Below are positions 1-11,515 of a DNA stretch of 64,000 nt, in pieces (position 1 is the first letter of the stretch; every line of letters begins with the position of its first letter). The notes below the pieces were generated by a model, which was not told the origin of the DNA, searched no databases, and saw only the letters and a program-made list of their open reading frames with translations. Source of the stretch: Taenia hydatigena. Taxonomy: Eukaryota; Platyhelminthes; Cestoda; Cyclophyllidea; Taeniidae. The position numbers and the translations under genes were made by a program. The stretch lies in assembly GCA_036345935.2 (NCBI GenBank), contig JADWOT020001851.1, forward strand, positions 124,001 through 188,000, written 5' to 3'.

Positions 1-1385
1 ATGGGATCAATTTAGGGTGGCTCTAAGATCAAATTCAAGGCCATGCCGGTGTTTGATCGTGGGTGTTTAAGGTGGGAGAGCCTTTGTTGTTCAGTGAAGT
101 AACTCGATGCTCGTTTCTCCATCTAAAGCTTAAAAGATACCAGTATACTAATGTCTTCTTCGGGCTGGAAGTAAAGCCACTTTAAAGATGGGGTTGAAGT
201 AGTTGCCATCTTGGTAACCGCATGTATCCGGGGTTGAAGTTGTTTCTATTCGATAGAATTTTGTGATGACTATTGCATTTTACGGTTTTCGCCCCTCTGA
301 TTTTTCATTAATATACTTTTCTGGTTCATTGAACAGTTATTTTTGCGAATACGCACTTTAGGTGCGTCTAAATTCTGCTGCTCAGTTATGCCTAGAGCTG
401 CCTGTTTGCAATGAGGTTAAAGTCAGTCTCCAAAAAATCCCTTCTAGAGAGTCAAATTCATCATCAGCTTGTGAACCGAATAGGTGTTAGCTTGCATTGT
501 GTTTTATAGCTTTTCTCATAAAACTTGGCACCTTCTAGCTCAACGTGTCTTTTCGGCTCTATTTTGACCTGGAAAGGCGCTATGGAACTGCGATACCCAA
601 CTATGGCATTAGGATCCCCCTTTTTCTAAATATGGCATTTGCTCTAAAAGAAGCGATAGAGTGCCACAATGTGATCATCTGCCGAGTAGCTCCAGTCTAA
701 TCATAACTTGCGGAATTCTGGTTCCAGTTTGTGAAGGCGGAAGTCGGCATTCACATTAGCTTCCCTGGGTGGTAGCCTCGACACCCTACCACCGTGCGCT
801 GGAACCAATCCCAAGCCCCAACCTAATTGAAAGTAAAAGTGGAACTTATTACTAGGATTAAGTAATGAGTGCATTTTCCTGGTTCAGAGGTATAACACAG
901 CCTAACAGTAAAAAAATAATGTTAAGGAAAAGTGAATGACTAGTTACCAACTCGGACGAAATGCAAGGGATCGAAGTATTGCTCTCTGCTACAGTTTTCT
1001 GCGTGGGTGGCAAACATGAATGAAAAGGAGAGGGTTGCGTGGAATGACAACGTCTGGAGATGGGAGTCTGAAAGCATCCCCAGCTACCATTTCCCTTGTA
1101 ACTTCTCCTCGCACTGCTTGCGTATGCAGCTACCAGTAAAGAAGAAATCTAGGCAACGTTGTCGTTAGAGCTTTCATACGTAAGTCCTCTCAAGAACACG
1201 CAACTTTCCAGAGATCGTTAATCGCGTTGAACCAACTACTTTCAACGAGGTCATGTCATGCCTAATCGTTAGATATGAGCCTGACTCATGAAGAAAAGAC
1301 AACCAATCGTCGTACGACTTGAATTTATGTTCGGACAGCGGTATTCACGATTTAAGCCTGAAAAGTTGCCTACAGTTCTGAGCCA
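1..1385. other. gene-free stretch
   Basis: No frame longer than chance, no convincing splice-site pair and no promoter were seen on either strand. The minus-strand gene whose last exon may end at 1386 would have its 3' UTR here, but I see no clear poly(A) signal just downstream of the stop. Confidence 0.5.
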
Positions 1386-1798
1386 TCATCTGCCACAAAA
1401 TTCGAGGCCAGAGCAATGATGATGACTTTCACAGATAGTTACTAAACTATCCATCCTGAAGGTTTTGCGCACTCCAACGTCCGAAATCAGGTCAGCCTGC
1501 GGCTTTGCCACCTTGTAGCACGCAGAATCGTACACCTCCGAATTCATGGCACAGCGATAAGTGTCATGAGAGTCACAGTAACCAGTGCAACACTCCTGGC
1601 TCAGTAGAAAATAGTGCGCAAAATGACAGCGTTGTATGTGTGAACCCACCTGACCGGTGAATTCGGTGTCGGGTTTGTTGGTAATATGCATGAGGAAGTA
1701 CCTACAAAAGGTAGATATTTCTGCATAACTTGGTGGATGTGGAGTGCAGCACGTGCCCCCCCATGTGTCGCATGACCTCAAATTGGTGAAAGGACTGG
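1386..1798 (-). CDS. candidate 3'-terminal exon of a cysteine-rich protein, family unknown
   Basis: Read on the minus strand, a pyrimidine-rich tract ending in TTTTTGACTGCAG makes a good 3' splice site, so I start the exon at 1798 and not at an ATG. The open frame then runs about 136 residues to a TGA at 1386. It holds 13 cysteines, roughly twice what chance would give, including the clusters GTCC, ECCTGYC and ICESHHHCSGLEFC. The CC-x-G-x-C cluster recalls disulphide-rich secreted proteins such as the Dickkopf or prokineticin type, but I cannot assign a family. The signal peptide, if there is one, would be in an upstream exon that I could not place; a hydrophobic stretch encoded near 2330-2400 on the same strand, followed by a GTATGTG donor, is one possibility. 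The length alone could be chance. The splice site and cysteine spacing are what favour a real exon. Confidence 0.35.
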
Positions 1799-4445
1799 CT
1801 GCAGTCAAAAATAAAATGTAACAAAATGGAACGAACCCACATAATTGGCATGGAATCTAACACACACATCGACGGTGTGTTAGAGTGCGTGACAATCGGT
1901 GTTAAGCTCGACCCCTTTCACTTCTCCGGCCTCCTCCCGTAACTCAGGTGACAACGAGATCGGTAAAAGCGCTGGGAGTCTTTGTACATGAAGCACTCTC
2001 TAATGCCACACACAACCGAATTGCGCCAGTTCCTTGACGATTCGACTGTTTTTTGGTTGAAAAAATAAGGCATTTTTGTTTGAGTCAATTAAATGCTTGC
2101 ATTTGAAGCAAGTTATGCTGTGGGAGTGGATGCGAGCCAAAATGAATACTGACTGGTTAGTGACTCGGTCCGAACCTGGAGGAAGGTGTGGGTCGAGATG
2201 ATCAGGGCAAGAATTCCTGAGTTGTGTCATGCAAGACGACATAGACTGTTAACTTATACTTTAACCACATTTTATTGTTTTTGGGCAAACTTATTAGTCG
2301 CATCTGGCGCTCTTCTACTCACATACCAAAACCACTGGAATAAGCAACGTAAGGAGAGTGAGGGAGACAGGGGAGGAAGGACAGAGGATGATAGGAGGAC
2401 AACGTTTTTGAGTGCATGCAAAGTAAGGAAAATTGTGAATTTTGAAAATTTTGAAGGATAGTGGTCTTACTCTTACGGATTCAAGGATTACAGTTGAAAT
2501 CGCCAAATTCTAGGCTATTTCATGCAATCAATTAGTGTCTATTCAGGCGAAAGCCAGTCATAGAGCTCGTCGGCTGCTGTCCCAACACAAAAGGCGTACG
2601 GTCGAGTCTCTTCAATCAAAGTCTTTTGCGTAGCAATATCACCTCATGGCAGGGGTTATTCCACGAACACAAAGGGTATCCTTTCGGGAGTGAGCGGCCA
2701 CGAAGAGGTGTAATAAGCTGATATGAGCTGAAAGAGGTCAGTAGGAGACGTTTGGAATGCCATTTGTAAGTTCGTTGCAACTCTTAAGACCAAACTGCAG
2801 AGATCAAAGGTACTTTGTTATTGAATGACACATGGCACGAATCACATCACTGGTTTTACAACGTTCTGCCAGACAATTTTTTCCCGTTAAGGGTTGTCTC
2901 TAAGCTCTCGCACAATGCCAGCCTCGGGTTAGGTAAAATATGTATATGTAAGCAATAATTAGTGTACTCTGTGCATTCAAGGATTCTCTGTACCCTATCG
3001 AGTAAGCCTGAGCACTCAGAGGATGGGCTCAGAGGTTAAACGCATGTAAAAACGCATGTCTATAAATTACCGAAAAGTAAAAAACATTTTCATTTTACAG
3101 CAAATACATTACAATCCGTTCCTTCTGTCCTTACTCCTCCACCCCATCCACTTTTGTGGATAAATCAAAGCCATTACGATGACAGTAAAGTTCCCGCTCA
3201 GTTTTACCTTAGGTCCTAAATGTAGCACAAAAATTTAGAAGCAAATTTGACAAATCTAAATAAATACTGGCTTTTGTTAGGTCATAATAGCATCCTAGCA
3301 TGTACCACCTACCACCGACGTGTCACCTTCAGGTTTTCCGAGCTTGTGACACGGCACGGCTAGCAAATCATGAAATGCGCATGCATTCGTCTCTTCAACA
3401 AATAAGCACACCTCACATGGTCACAGCTACTCGGTCATGTGACACCTACACAGTCACAGATGTGGTGGTCTGACGTTGCTAATCCACCTTTTGTGACATG
3501 GAAGCATTAAAATACCCAGACCGTGATATCACAACTCGGAATTCAAAATAACCATGGCGTAACCTACGCTGGTCTGGTAAGTGAGGAGGAGATGGGTGTA
3601 ACTGATTCGACAAGAAGAAAACTGAATCAATGTGTCTGTTGGTCTTACATGAGTTCTACCACAGGTTACGTGCCCTGCCGAATACTTGCCCGATGTGGTG
3701 CGATTGACACCACCAATACATTCTCCCATAATCTGCAATAAATGCTGCTCTTTTTTAACAGAGAACGTTGGCGAACGCCAAGTAAGGTGACTGATGCCCA
3801 CACCCAACACACAATTTGTGCATCCTTCTACGCACAAAATACCAAATGTGCTAGGACGCACCGTCCTTACTGCTACTTAGACGAGAAAATGGTAGCACAT
3901 TTAACACAATTTGGTAGGCTGCCGATTTCTACTAATAAAGTAAATTCAACGATGGCAAAGGGTACGAGATGCGCAAGCTGACTGTAGGTGCAGGCTGTCT
4001 TGTAGGTCATCACCAGCCCTTGATTTGCATCAAGGGAGTCATGTTATCTCCTCTTCCAGCCAGGATACCTGTTGACGTAATGAACAGGACTCCAAAATAG
4101 TTTCAACACAGTAAAGCAAACCAATTGTTAATCCTAGTCTAAACATCACTTTGGGGTTCTTAAAGCTATGGCTAAGTTAGTGTCGCAAAGAACTTATGCT
4201 TGACGTCTATGTACTGTCTATTTTAAAGTGGTGAACTAACAAGGCATGCATAGTGCTGAACAACTTATTACCATTCCTACGGTACCACCATTGTTGGCGC
4301 TTCGTTGTGGATAAAATCAAACGCGACGACCGAATAGAAATCAAAGTCAAATCAGATTGGCTTACTCTAGATGTACAATTGGCAGTTGTGCATCCTTTGA
4401 GGTCAGTCGATCAACAGACGAGTCAGCGTTTCGTAAATAAAAGGC
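1799..4445. other. gene-free stretch
   Basis: Only short overlapping frames on both strands. A possible minus-strand upstream exon near 2330-2400 (hydrophobic peptide before a GT donor) is the only thing worth a look. No promoter or poly(A) pair could be defined. Confidence 0.4.
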
Positions 4446-5444
4446 ATGGAGGCTGGTAAGTTTGATGTGGTGAAGTTTATTTCTCACGGGTCCTATTCCC
4501 TTGTCTATGAGGTAGTCTACACTCAAAGACGAGACGTGACCACGGCAGCTATGACTTGTGCATTGAAGCGCTTCTACTTGCAAAACAGATCTGCTGTACG
4601 GTGTGCTCTTCGAGAACACCAAATTCGCGTGCGACTAGCTAGGGAGGAGGAGCAGTCACCGTTTTTAGTTAGCCTGATTGAAAGCCTACTAATTCACGAG
4701 GCTTCAGCCCTTGTGCTGCGCAAAGGAAGCGGTTTCGACCTGCGAGATCTCATCTCATCTGTTGGCCTCCTCAGTGAATAGCACGCAAGATTTTACAGCT
4801 GCGAGATTGTCTGTGGTCTAGAGCATCTCCATGCCATGCGCATCGTCCACTTGGACATCAAGCCCACCAATGTGCTTATTGCCGTTTCGGGTCACGTTTT
4901 CATTACTGGCTTTGATCGTTCATACGACATGTCGCGAGAGGCGGGACCTCTCAAGAAGACAGACTTCACTGGAACACCCTTCTACAAGGCACCTGAAGTG
5001 AAGAAAGGAGTGGAAATCACGACGAGGGCGGACGTCTAGAGCCTGGGCATTCTCGCCGCCTGTGTCATGTACGGTCACGCCACCGCTCAGGACTGGTTGC
5101 GCACGTGCCGTTTCATGACTGGCTGTTTGCCAAGCGTGTCAGCACCTATACGCAAATTCTTCAAGGCTTGCCTCACACACAATCACAACAAGCGTGTAGA
5201 CACTGCTGGTGTAAAGCGTCTTGAGTTCTTCAAGATGAAACCACCATACCGATCCTCCAAGTTAAAAACTTTGGCAGCCAAGGCGAAATATGGCCTCGAC
5301 TCTAACGGCCACATGCTACTGGCGGCTGTATCCGATAGGAACATGCCCCTGATCAGCAGACATCCTCGAGACACTCATGACAAGCATAATGTGCGTCGTG
5401 TTGTGCCAGTCTCACCAAATGGCAAGGATCTGACATGGTTTTGA
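4446..5444 (+). pseudogene. intronless serine/threonine protein kinase relic with two in-frame TAG stops
   Basis: One uninterrupted frame of 333 codons, starting at ATG 4446, reads as a protein kinase domain except for TAG at codons 112 (4779-4781) and 198 (5037-5039). Visible landmarks, in order: a degenerate glycine loop (SHGSYSLVY, residues 13-21), the ATP-site lysine in CALKRF (Lys41), a helix matching the ARFY-x-x-EIVCGLEHLH region after the first stop, HLDIKP at 135-140 in place of HRDxKP, GFD at 155-157 in place of DFG, then GTPFYKAPEV. The second TAG sits where kinases have the conserved Trp of DVWSLG, so TGG became TAG. The end of the C-lobe is shortened. The order and helix motifs suggest an AGC-like kinase. 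Missing introns suggest a retrocopy. With the HRD arginine lost and DFG scrambled it would be catalytically dead even if read through. A related fragment lies at 58900-59281 on the minus strand. Confidence 0.75.
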
Positions 5445-7077
5445 CTGACAGCCGAGAAGATTAACGAACTGTTTGCCAATTTCGACTTCATCAATCCTCA
5501 CCTCCTCCAATAATCCCATGGCTCTAATGAGAACCAGGCTGGTGATGTTGACAAAGTGGTGTGTTTCGAGCTGAAGCAGCATGTGGAGGATACTTCGTTT
5601 ACAACGGAGCATAATAAGTGATTTATAGTGGGTCTTCATTTGCTGTGTCGGTGTGCAGGAAGAGTCTCTCTTATGGGAAGGCAAAACGACTGCTTTATCA
5701 ATCAACCACTAACTCAGGCTCAAGAAATCAGTCATCCACATTTGGTCTCTAACCAATGTGGCAGTTTCCGACTTTAGATTTGTGTGTTGACGGTAGTGCC
5801 TTGTTTGGCTGTAATAAACACCTATGTGTTGATGAGGAGCACTTCGTACCTTAAAGCACAAATGTTGTTTGTGGATAATCAGAACAAACATCAGAATAGC
5901 CTAGTTTTGCGATTTTATGATCGGATATCATGCCGAAAGTATTGCAAAATCTTTTTTTCTTTTAACAACACCAACTGCCTTTATAGATTGGTCTTCTGCT
6001 TTCATCGTTCGAGCATCGTCTCAACGTGATGGTCGATACTCGCCCATGATGATCTGGGCCATGATTTAAAGCAGCCCAGTCGGCAGTCAGCATGAAGCTG
6101 ACAAAATCTGCTGGCATTCAATCAAATGCTGATTTTCAACCCCTTTTACCAATTTGAGCGGTCTGCATGCAAGATGTTAAGCGAACTCTGTTGCACCAAT
6201 CTTGGTAGTCATCACTAGACAGCCATGCATCGATGATCCTATCCACTTACAAACTAATGGAAAATGTGGTTTGGGTTTGTGATGGGAGAGTAGAACAGTG
6301 ATTGGATCTCCACACATTGCACAGTCAGCCCCTATGTTGGTTGACCAAGAGGAAACGAATTGCAGGCCAAGTCGGATTCTCATTCTCCATTTGTCAATGC
6401 TCCATCATCAACTTTTATACTACTAAATAGATTGATCGTAGATCCAGCACCCAAGAGCCAGAGAAGGACTTTGCTGTAAGGTCAAGGGGAGTAACACTCT
6501 TAATCCTTACACGCACAAAGCGCAATGGAGCTAAATGATCTGTAAAAGCAGTACAAATTCGCATCAACCTTTGCCGGTGAAACAGAGTCCTGGATAGCTC
6601 AAACTGAACCTAATCAAATGTGCTTTCAGGCTTCAAATCCAGGTTTCTTGAAGCAAAATCATAGCCCGTTTAATTGTTTGTGCGAAGGGTGAGCTGGCAC
6701 TTAGCGCGGATAAGGCGTGCTCCCATCAGCATAGCAATAGTACTGATGGGATAGTCAGTCGATGACATCAATTTCTACAAGCAGGGAGGAGGTTGGTGGT
6801 AGTTCTGCGATAAATGGTAACGGTTTTGTGCAAGTAACGTGCCATGTATAAAAGCTGTTGCACAACTTCAACAAGATATCGCATAGGACAAGAAGAAGTG
6901 AGAATAAAGCCAATTGCAAGGCTTTGAAATCTAGCGACTCCGAAGGAGGACTTGCGCTTGTTAACGTTTTTGGTACCTGCCTTATGTGGTGAACATCGAT
7001 GCAGCTCATACAGTCTACGAGCTGAAAGTGTTCTGCTGGCTCTGCGGGGGCCTAGAAGGCGCAAAGGATGATCTGGG
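5445..7077. other. gene-free stretch
   Basis: After the kinase relic there are only short frames on both strands. Overlapping minus-strand frames at 6755-7136 lie downstream of the small secreted candidate at 7078-7299 and could hold a further exon, since a CAG|GTACC donor-like site occurs near 6974, but no consistent reading was found. Confidence 0.4.
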
Positions 7078-7299
7078 TTAAAGCAGGGGACTCGCCGTTG
7101 AATGGCTCTGGAGGTGCTCGATTTGCTCTCGTGCATATCCCTTTGAGTGGCTGAGTTGCTCTAAGACAAAAGGGGTAGAAACAGCGTTCTGTGCTGTAAT
7201 GTGCCGCTCAAAACTTCGCTGTGCTGGGCTGTTACACCGTCGTTGACGTTGTACTCCGTCATTATGAATAAGGAAAATGAGAAGGAGTAGACCAATCAT
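7078..7299 (-). CDS. candidate small secreted protein, about 73 residues, unknown family
   Basis: On the minus strand an ATG at 7299 opens a frame starting MIGLLLLIFLIHNDGVQ, which looks like a signal peptide: a strongly hydrophobic stretch of about ten residues, then a polar turn. The rest is polar and basic with one cysteine (RQRRCNSPAQRSF) and ends at TAA 7078. A TATA-like GGATAAAAATA lies about 60 bp upstream on this strand. I see no clear poly(A) signal and no paralogue in the window. A frame of this length is common by chance, so the signal-like start is the main support. The real gene could also splice into the frames below 7078. Confidence 0.28.
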   Translation of the reverse strand: MIGLLLLIFLIHNDGVQRQRRCNSPAQRSFERHITAQNAVSTPFVLEQLSHSKGYAREQIEHLQSHSTASPLL

Positions 7300-9023
7300 A
7301 CGCAACAGTGGAGCATACTAGATAGTAGAATGAGCAGAACTTTGTTTGTTATTTTTATCCGTGTGTTCTGTTCTGAGAGAATAGGCAAATATTTATTTTG
7401 TTGTAAATTAATGACGAGTTTTGTAAAGGAAACATTTATTGTAGCCTTTGCCTTGTAGAACTAATAATGTTACGCCTTACTGTGTGGATTTTTGTAACAA
7501 TGACAATCTTAATCATTTGTATATTTGACTACCGTTCGGTTGCCTTGATTTCAGTGGCATAGATGTCTATCTCGAAATCTCTCCAGTGACTTGATTCTAC
7601 ATGCAGTTCTGTCACCAATACTTAGTCTGTTGTATGATACTTTGGGTAGTGACGTCTGATCTTTGCTGATAACTGAACGCTAAAGTAATCTGTTAATCTT
7701 CGTATCTGCACAATTTAGTTACAGGCTGCTGCTTTAAGGATAGCATTATTAAAAGAGACTTTGAGCCATATAAATAGTTTGACAGGCAAACAGTTCTACT
7801 AAGGCTGCTAACATGGACAGCTACTCGTTATATCTTTCAGTCTGATCGAAAAGATGCCAGCTTTTGCCAACAGAAAACTTTAAATTTTGTCAAAAGCCAT
7901 TTGTATTGCATTGGTAGTAGTTGGGATGCTGACTTATTAATGTTCTTGTGCGCGATGTCATTAACAGACCGGTCCCATTCTGCAGCTTTAGAAATCTTGA
8001 ATGCCTTGTAGAGACGATCATGTGAGGGCTTCCATGTTAAGTTTACCAGCTCAAAGATTTTGTCGACGCGATTAAAGTTTTGAATAATTAAAGGCGCGAT
8101 TCATAGGCAGTGTGTTAAACCTTTGATCATTTTAGGCTTCCGGAGGGGCTGGTCACAGTTCACGGATGTAAAGCACACAGCTGCTAACACGTCAACAATT
8201 GCTTTTTATTCGAGAAATTTACGCCAAAGTCTAAAGCACTGGAGAGAAAACTTGGTTGTAGATTTATCTAACAACTCGACAGCCCCTTCACGGGAACAAG
8301 TTTTTAAAAATTTTAAATTTAGCAAGTCTCGCAGAAATGACGGATCAGGTGCATTTTTATGGACAAGCAAAGGCGCCTTTTAAATTTGTCATTAAAAGCA
8401 AAAGATTATGCTTCTGTCACTTTAGTTTGATCCTGTGTGTGCATTGCTTATCGGAGACTCTTAACGAAAGCCGTGGTTGCATTCAGGCCTCATTTGTATT
8501 ACTAGACAGCCTAGCTATCCACCATCAATTCACTCAAATGTCTATCAACCAACAAATCAGCCATTTAATTGGCCTTCTAAGTCATCTGCTTCACCGGTAA
8601 GCTTTAATAATTCGCATGATCAAATAGTCTTAGCGATTACCTGCTAAAAACTTATGCTCTTTTGAATTTCGTACTACAAAAGGAGAGGACATGCCATAAC
8701 CTTCCATGGAAACTTCCGGTCGCGTGACATAGCATCGCAGTAAATATTCGAAGGTTCCCGTATTAAAGTGTTATCGTAACTAAGACACGACACAATCGCC
8801 TAGAAATATGGAAGGTTCACGCTAAACACTGCTAATACGAATGTAATTGTCTGCACACTGGAGGTGGATAACTTGTGTGTTTTCGCCAGGAAAGAGGTGC
8901 GCATAATCTCGAAAATTTTTTCGAACAATCTATGTTTTGCTTTATTTAGTATCCCTTAAGCGTTGATCTAAACTATTTTAGAACAGAAGCTTATATACTC
9001 ACCGAGTCTCCTCCAGCTTCTCC
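7300..9023. other. gene-free stretch
   Basis: AT-rich sequence without a supported exon. TATATA at about 8991, 33 bp before the ATG at 9024, might serve the next frame. Confidence 0.4.
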
Positions 9024-9467
9024 ATGCTTTCATGTCATGGAAAGGTGCCGAATCAATCATGCGAAGTCGTAAGCACTTCTCCTCTTGAATTGCAGAACAA
9101 ACGGGTCGCATCCGAGGCAGCAAGAGAATCGCGTTACTATAGGGCTTGCACGAACCCTACCTTAATTTTGCCTGAGTTGAAGTCGTTTTGCCCCTGTCAC
9201 AAGAAAGCCAAATTCGTCGGAGAGTTCATGCAACAGACCTGTTCTTTTCGACATACATTAAAGAATCTGGAGTCAAATCGTCAGTGCATACACCTCATGG
9301 ATAATGCACAAACTAATCCACCTCCATTACAAGTGCTTAAAGAAGTTGTTGAATTGCCAGGGAGCGAAATGAATGGCATTTCGCCTGGCTCCAATAATAG
9401 TTCTACCACTATTACTTTCCTTCATGATTATGCATTGGGCTTCGTCTTCAGCAAAGCATTCGACTAA
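9024..9467 (+). CDS. candidate coding exon, 147 codons, possible 27-nt intron
   Basis: From ATG 9024 the frame is open for 147 codons to TAA at 9465-9467. It contains seven cysteines, among them CHGKVPNQSC and FCPCHKKAKF, and ends in a polar then hydrophobic tail. Two things make it more than a random frame. It starts 33 bp after TATATA, with a pyrimidine-rich CTCCTCCAG in between that could instead be a 3' splice site. Near its start, a GTAAGC...TTGAATTGCAG segment has a good donor, a pyrimidine run and a good acceptor only 27 nt apart, so splicing would keep the frame. No family is recognised and no AATAAA follows within several hundred bases. Frames of this length are expected a few times in a window of this size, so confidence is low. 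Confidence 0.25.
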   Translation: MLSCHGKVPNQSCEVVSTSPLELQNKRVASEAARESRYYRACTNPTLILPELKSFCPCHKKAKFVGEFMQQTCSFRHTLKNLESNRQCIHLMDNAQTNPPPLQVLKEVVELPGSEMNGISPGSNNSSTTITFLHDYALGFVFSKAFD

Positions 9468-10996
9468 AGGGCTGAATTGTCTTCCAGAATCGGAAAGTTA
9501 TGATGTTATGCAATGGCAATAATTTCGCCAATTCTGTAATACATCAAGGAAAATGATGGACTGGCATAAAGCAGGTGAATGCAGGTACTCTTCAAATCGT
9601 CCCACCTACTTTTGTGAGATCTGCAAGGATGTGTGACAGAGCGTGCATTACACTTTTCGGACACTCCCCAAAAATTAGCACGTTCCAAGTGATTTTGAAT
9701 GTATGGCGACCATTCTTAGACCAAATCACTGAATAATGAAATGCTAATGCGGAAATTTCCTAATTTAGTAGATTCTGAATGATCGCAGAAAGGGGAAGCG
9801 GAAATCATAGTGCGCCTATCGACACCGACAGGTACTCACAAGCGGGTGTCTCATTCCATTCAGCATTCTAGTTTCACCCAATCTTACCAGGAACCTTCGC
9901 CTTGACATTATGATTCTCTTCTTAGTTGTCTGTTATTAATTTTCACATGCAGTGCATTAATTTTCCATCATCTAGATAATGTGTCAGGAAATTTCATTCG
10001 CAATCATCCCAGATTTACCAAGTAAAACAACTTGTTTTGCTAAAGGAGGGTAGCGACCAGGAATTCGAGATGAAAATAAAGCAACGAGATGCACACTTTA
10101 AGAATATCAACTTGTTAAAAACTAATTGATTGCGCATTAAGTAGTTTAGTTGCAAGCAAGATCAGTAGCAGTCAGAATAAGAGAGATACGGATGCAGCAG
10201 GATGCTGATAAATCTCTCAAGAAAATGCTTAGTAGACCTGGGCGCATTGGTACAAACAGTTCTTTAAAAATCGCGCATGTGAACCAGGTGGATGATGGGA
10301 AGGTGGTAGATGACCAGAGCAAAGCATAGCGACCGCAATACTGCAAGATATGCTTGCAGGATTTACAAGATAAAGAGTACGTGCATATAGTGAATGTTCT
10401 CCATTGTAACCCAAGAGGAAAACCTATATATGTTGATTATGATAGAATAGCTTGCAAAAGCGGCTGAAGCGGAACTTATGAATGCACAAGATGCTGGCAG
10501 AGTTGCTCCAGCTTCCTTTAATTGATGGATTTGTCAGCATGAATTGTCCTAACTGGTTCACAGTAATGAAGACCTTACTTTGACAGCTGACCACTTACTA
10601 GACTCTGTAAGACCTTCATGGACTAAGCGACACGCACAACACTTGAATATCTGCTTAACTACTAAGGATTCCATGAAATATGCGCAATTAGACGAATGGG
10701 ATTCAAGGCTTTTGTCCATCCGTCAACTGACATCTCATGGTATAAGTTACTCACTGGGAACACAATTGGGCTGCTTTAGGCAATTCTACTGCCAAACACG
10801 ATAGCAGCAATTAACGGTGTCCCAGATTAAATGTCGTGTCTCATGTTGAGCTTAAAAACTTAAATATTCCACATAAACACCAGCAACTAACACATGTTAA
10901 ATTGAAAAGCCAAGTGCCTAATCTACGACGCTCCGCGGGTATCATCGCATTCGGAGCGAAGACCCGATTCGAGTGGATAAAGTTCCCTTGGCCGCA
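9468..10996. other. gene-free stretch
   Basis: No supported gene. Only short frames on both strands up to the foldback element. Confidence 0.4.
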
Positions 10997-11515
10997 TTCT
11001 GGTTGGCAAAGATTTAGTGCCTTCACTTTATTGAAAGGAAAGGATGATGGTCTATTAATTCATGAAATAAGGAATGTCTCTTTCCCTAATCACAGATTAA
11101 AAGGTGATGGTCTTGACTAAATGGATGACTCTATTTAGGCAAACACATTTCAGAATCTTTGTCAAAATTCCTTACATTCCTTACATTCTGGTTTATTAGA
11201 GACCAAGCTGTGCAAACTCATTTCCATGCTCTTTAAGCCAAATCACGTTGATCATCGCATTTCAAATTCCCTCGTAGGTCACCGCAGACACCGCAGCAGA
11301 CCATGCACTTACGCACGATGGGTTGTTTTTGGTAGTGGTAGGAATAATCTGCAGAGTCTGGAATATGTTTGCTTAAATAGAGCCATCCATTTAGTCAAGA
11401 CCATCACCTTTTAATCTGTGATTAGGGAAAGAGACACTCCTTATTTCATGAATTAATCGACCATCACTCTTTCCTTTCAATAAAGTGGAGGCATTAAATC
11501 TTTGCCGACCAGAAA
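10997..11515. repeat. foldback element: two inverted arms of about 175 bp with a 160-bp loop
   Basis: The segment from TTCTGGTTGGCAAAGATTTA (about 10997) to about 11174 is repeated in reverse complement at about 11337-11515. Shared landmarks are the CTTTATTGAAAGGAAAG block, the stretch around TTTCCCTAATCACAGATTAA and the GGTGATGGTCTTGACTAAAT block. By eye the arms are over 90 % identical in the centre and decay towards the loop. RNA from here would fold into a long hairpin. It could be a foldback or MITE-like transposon or a local inverted duplication. No target-site duplication was confirmed. Short frames inside it are artefacts of the repeat. Confidence 0.85.
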
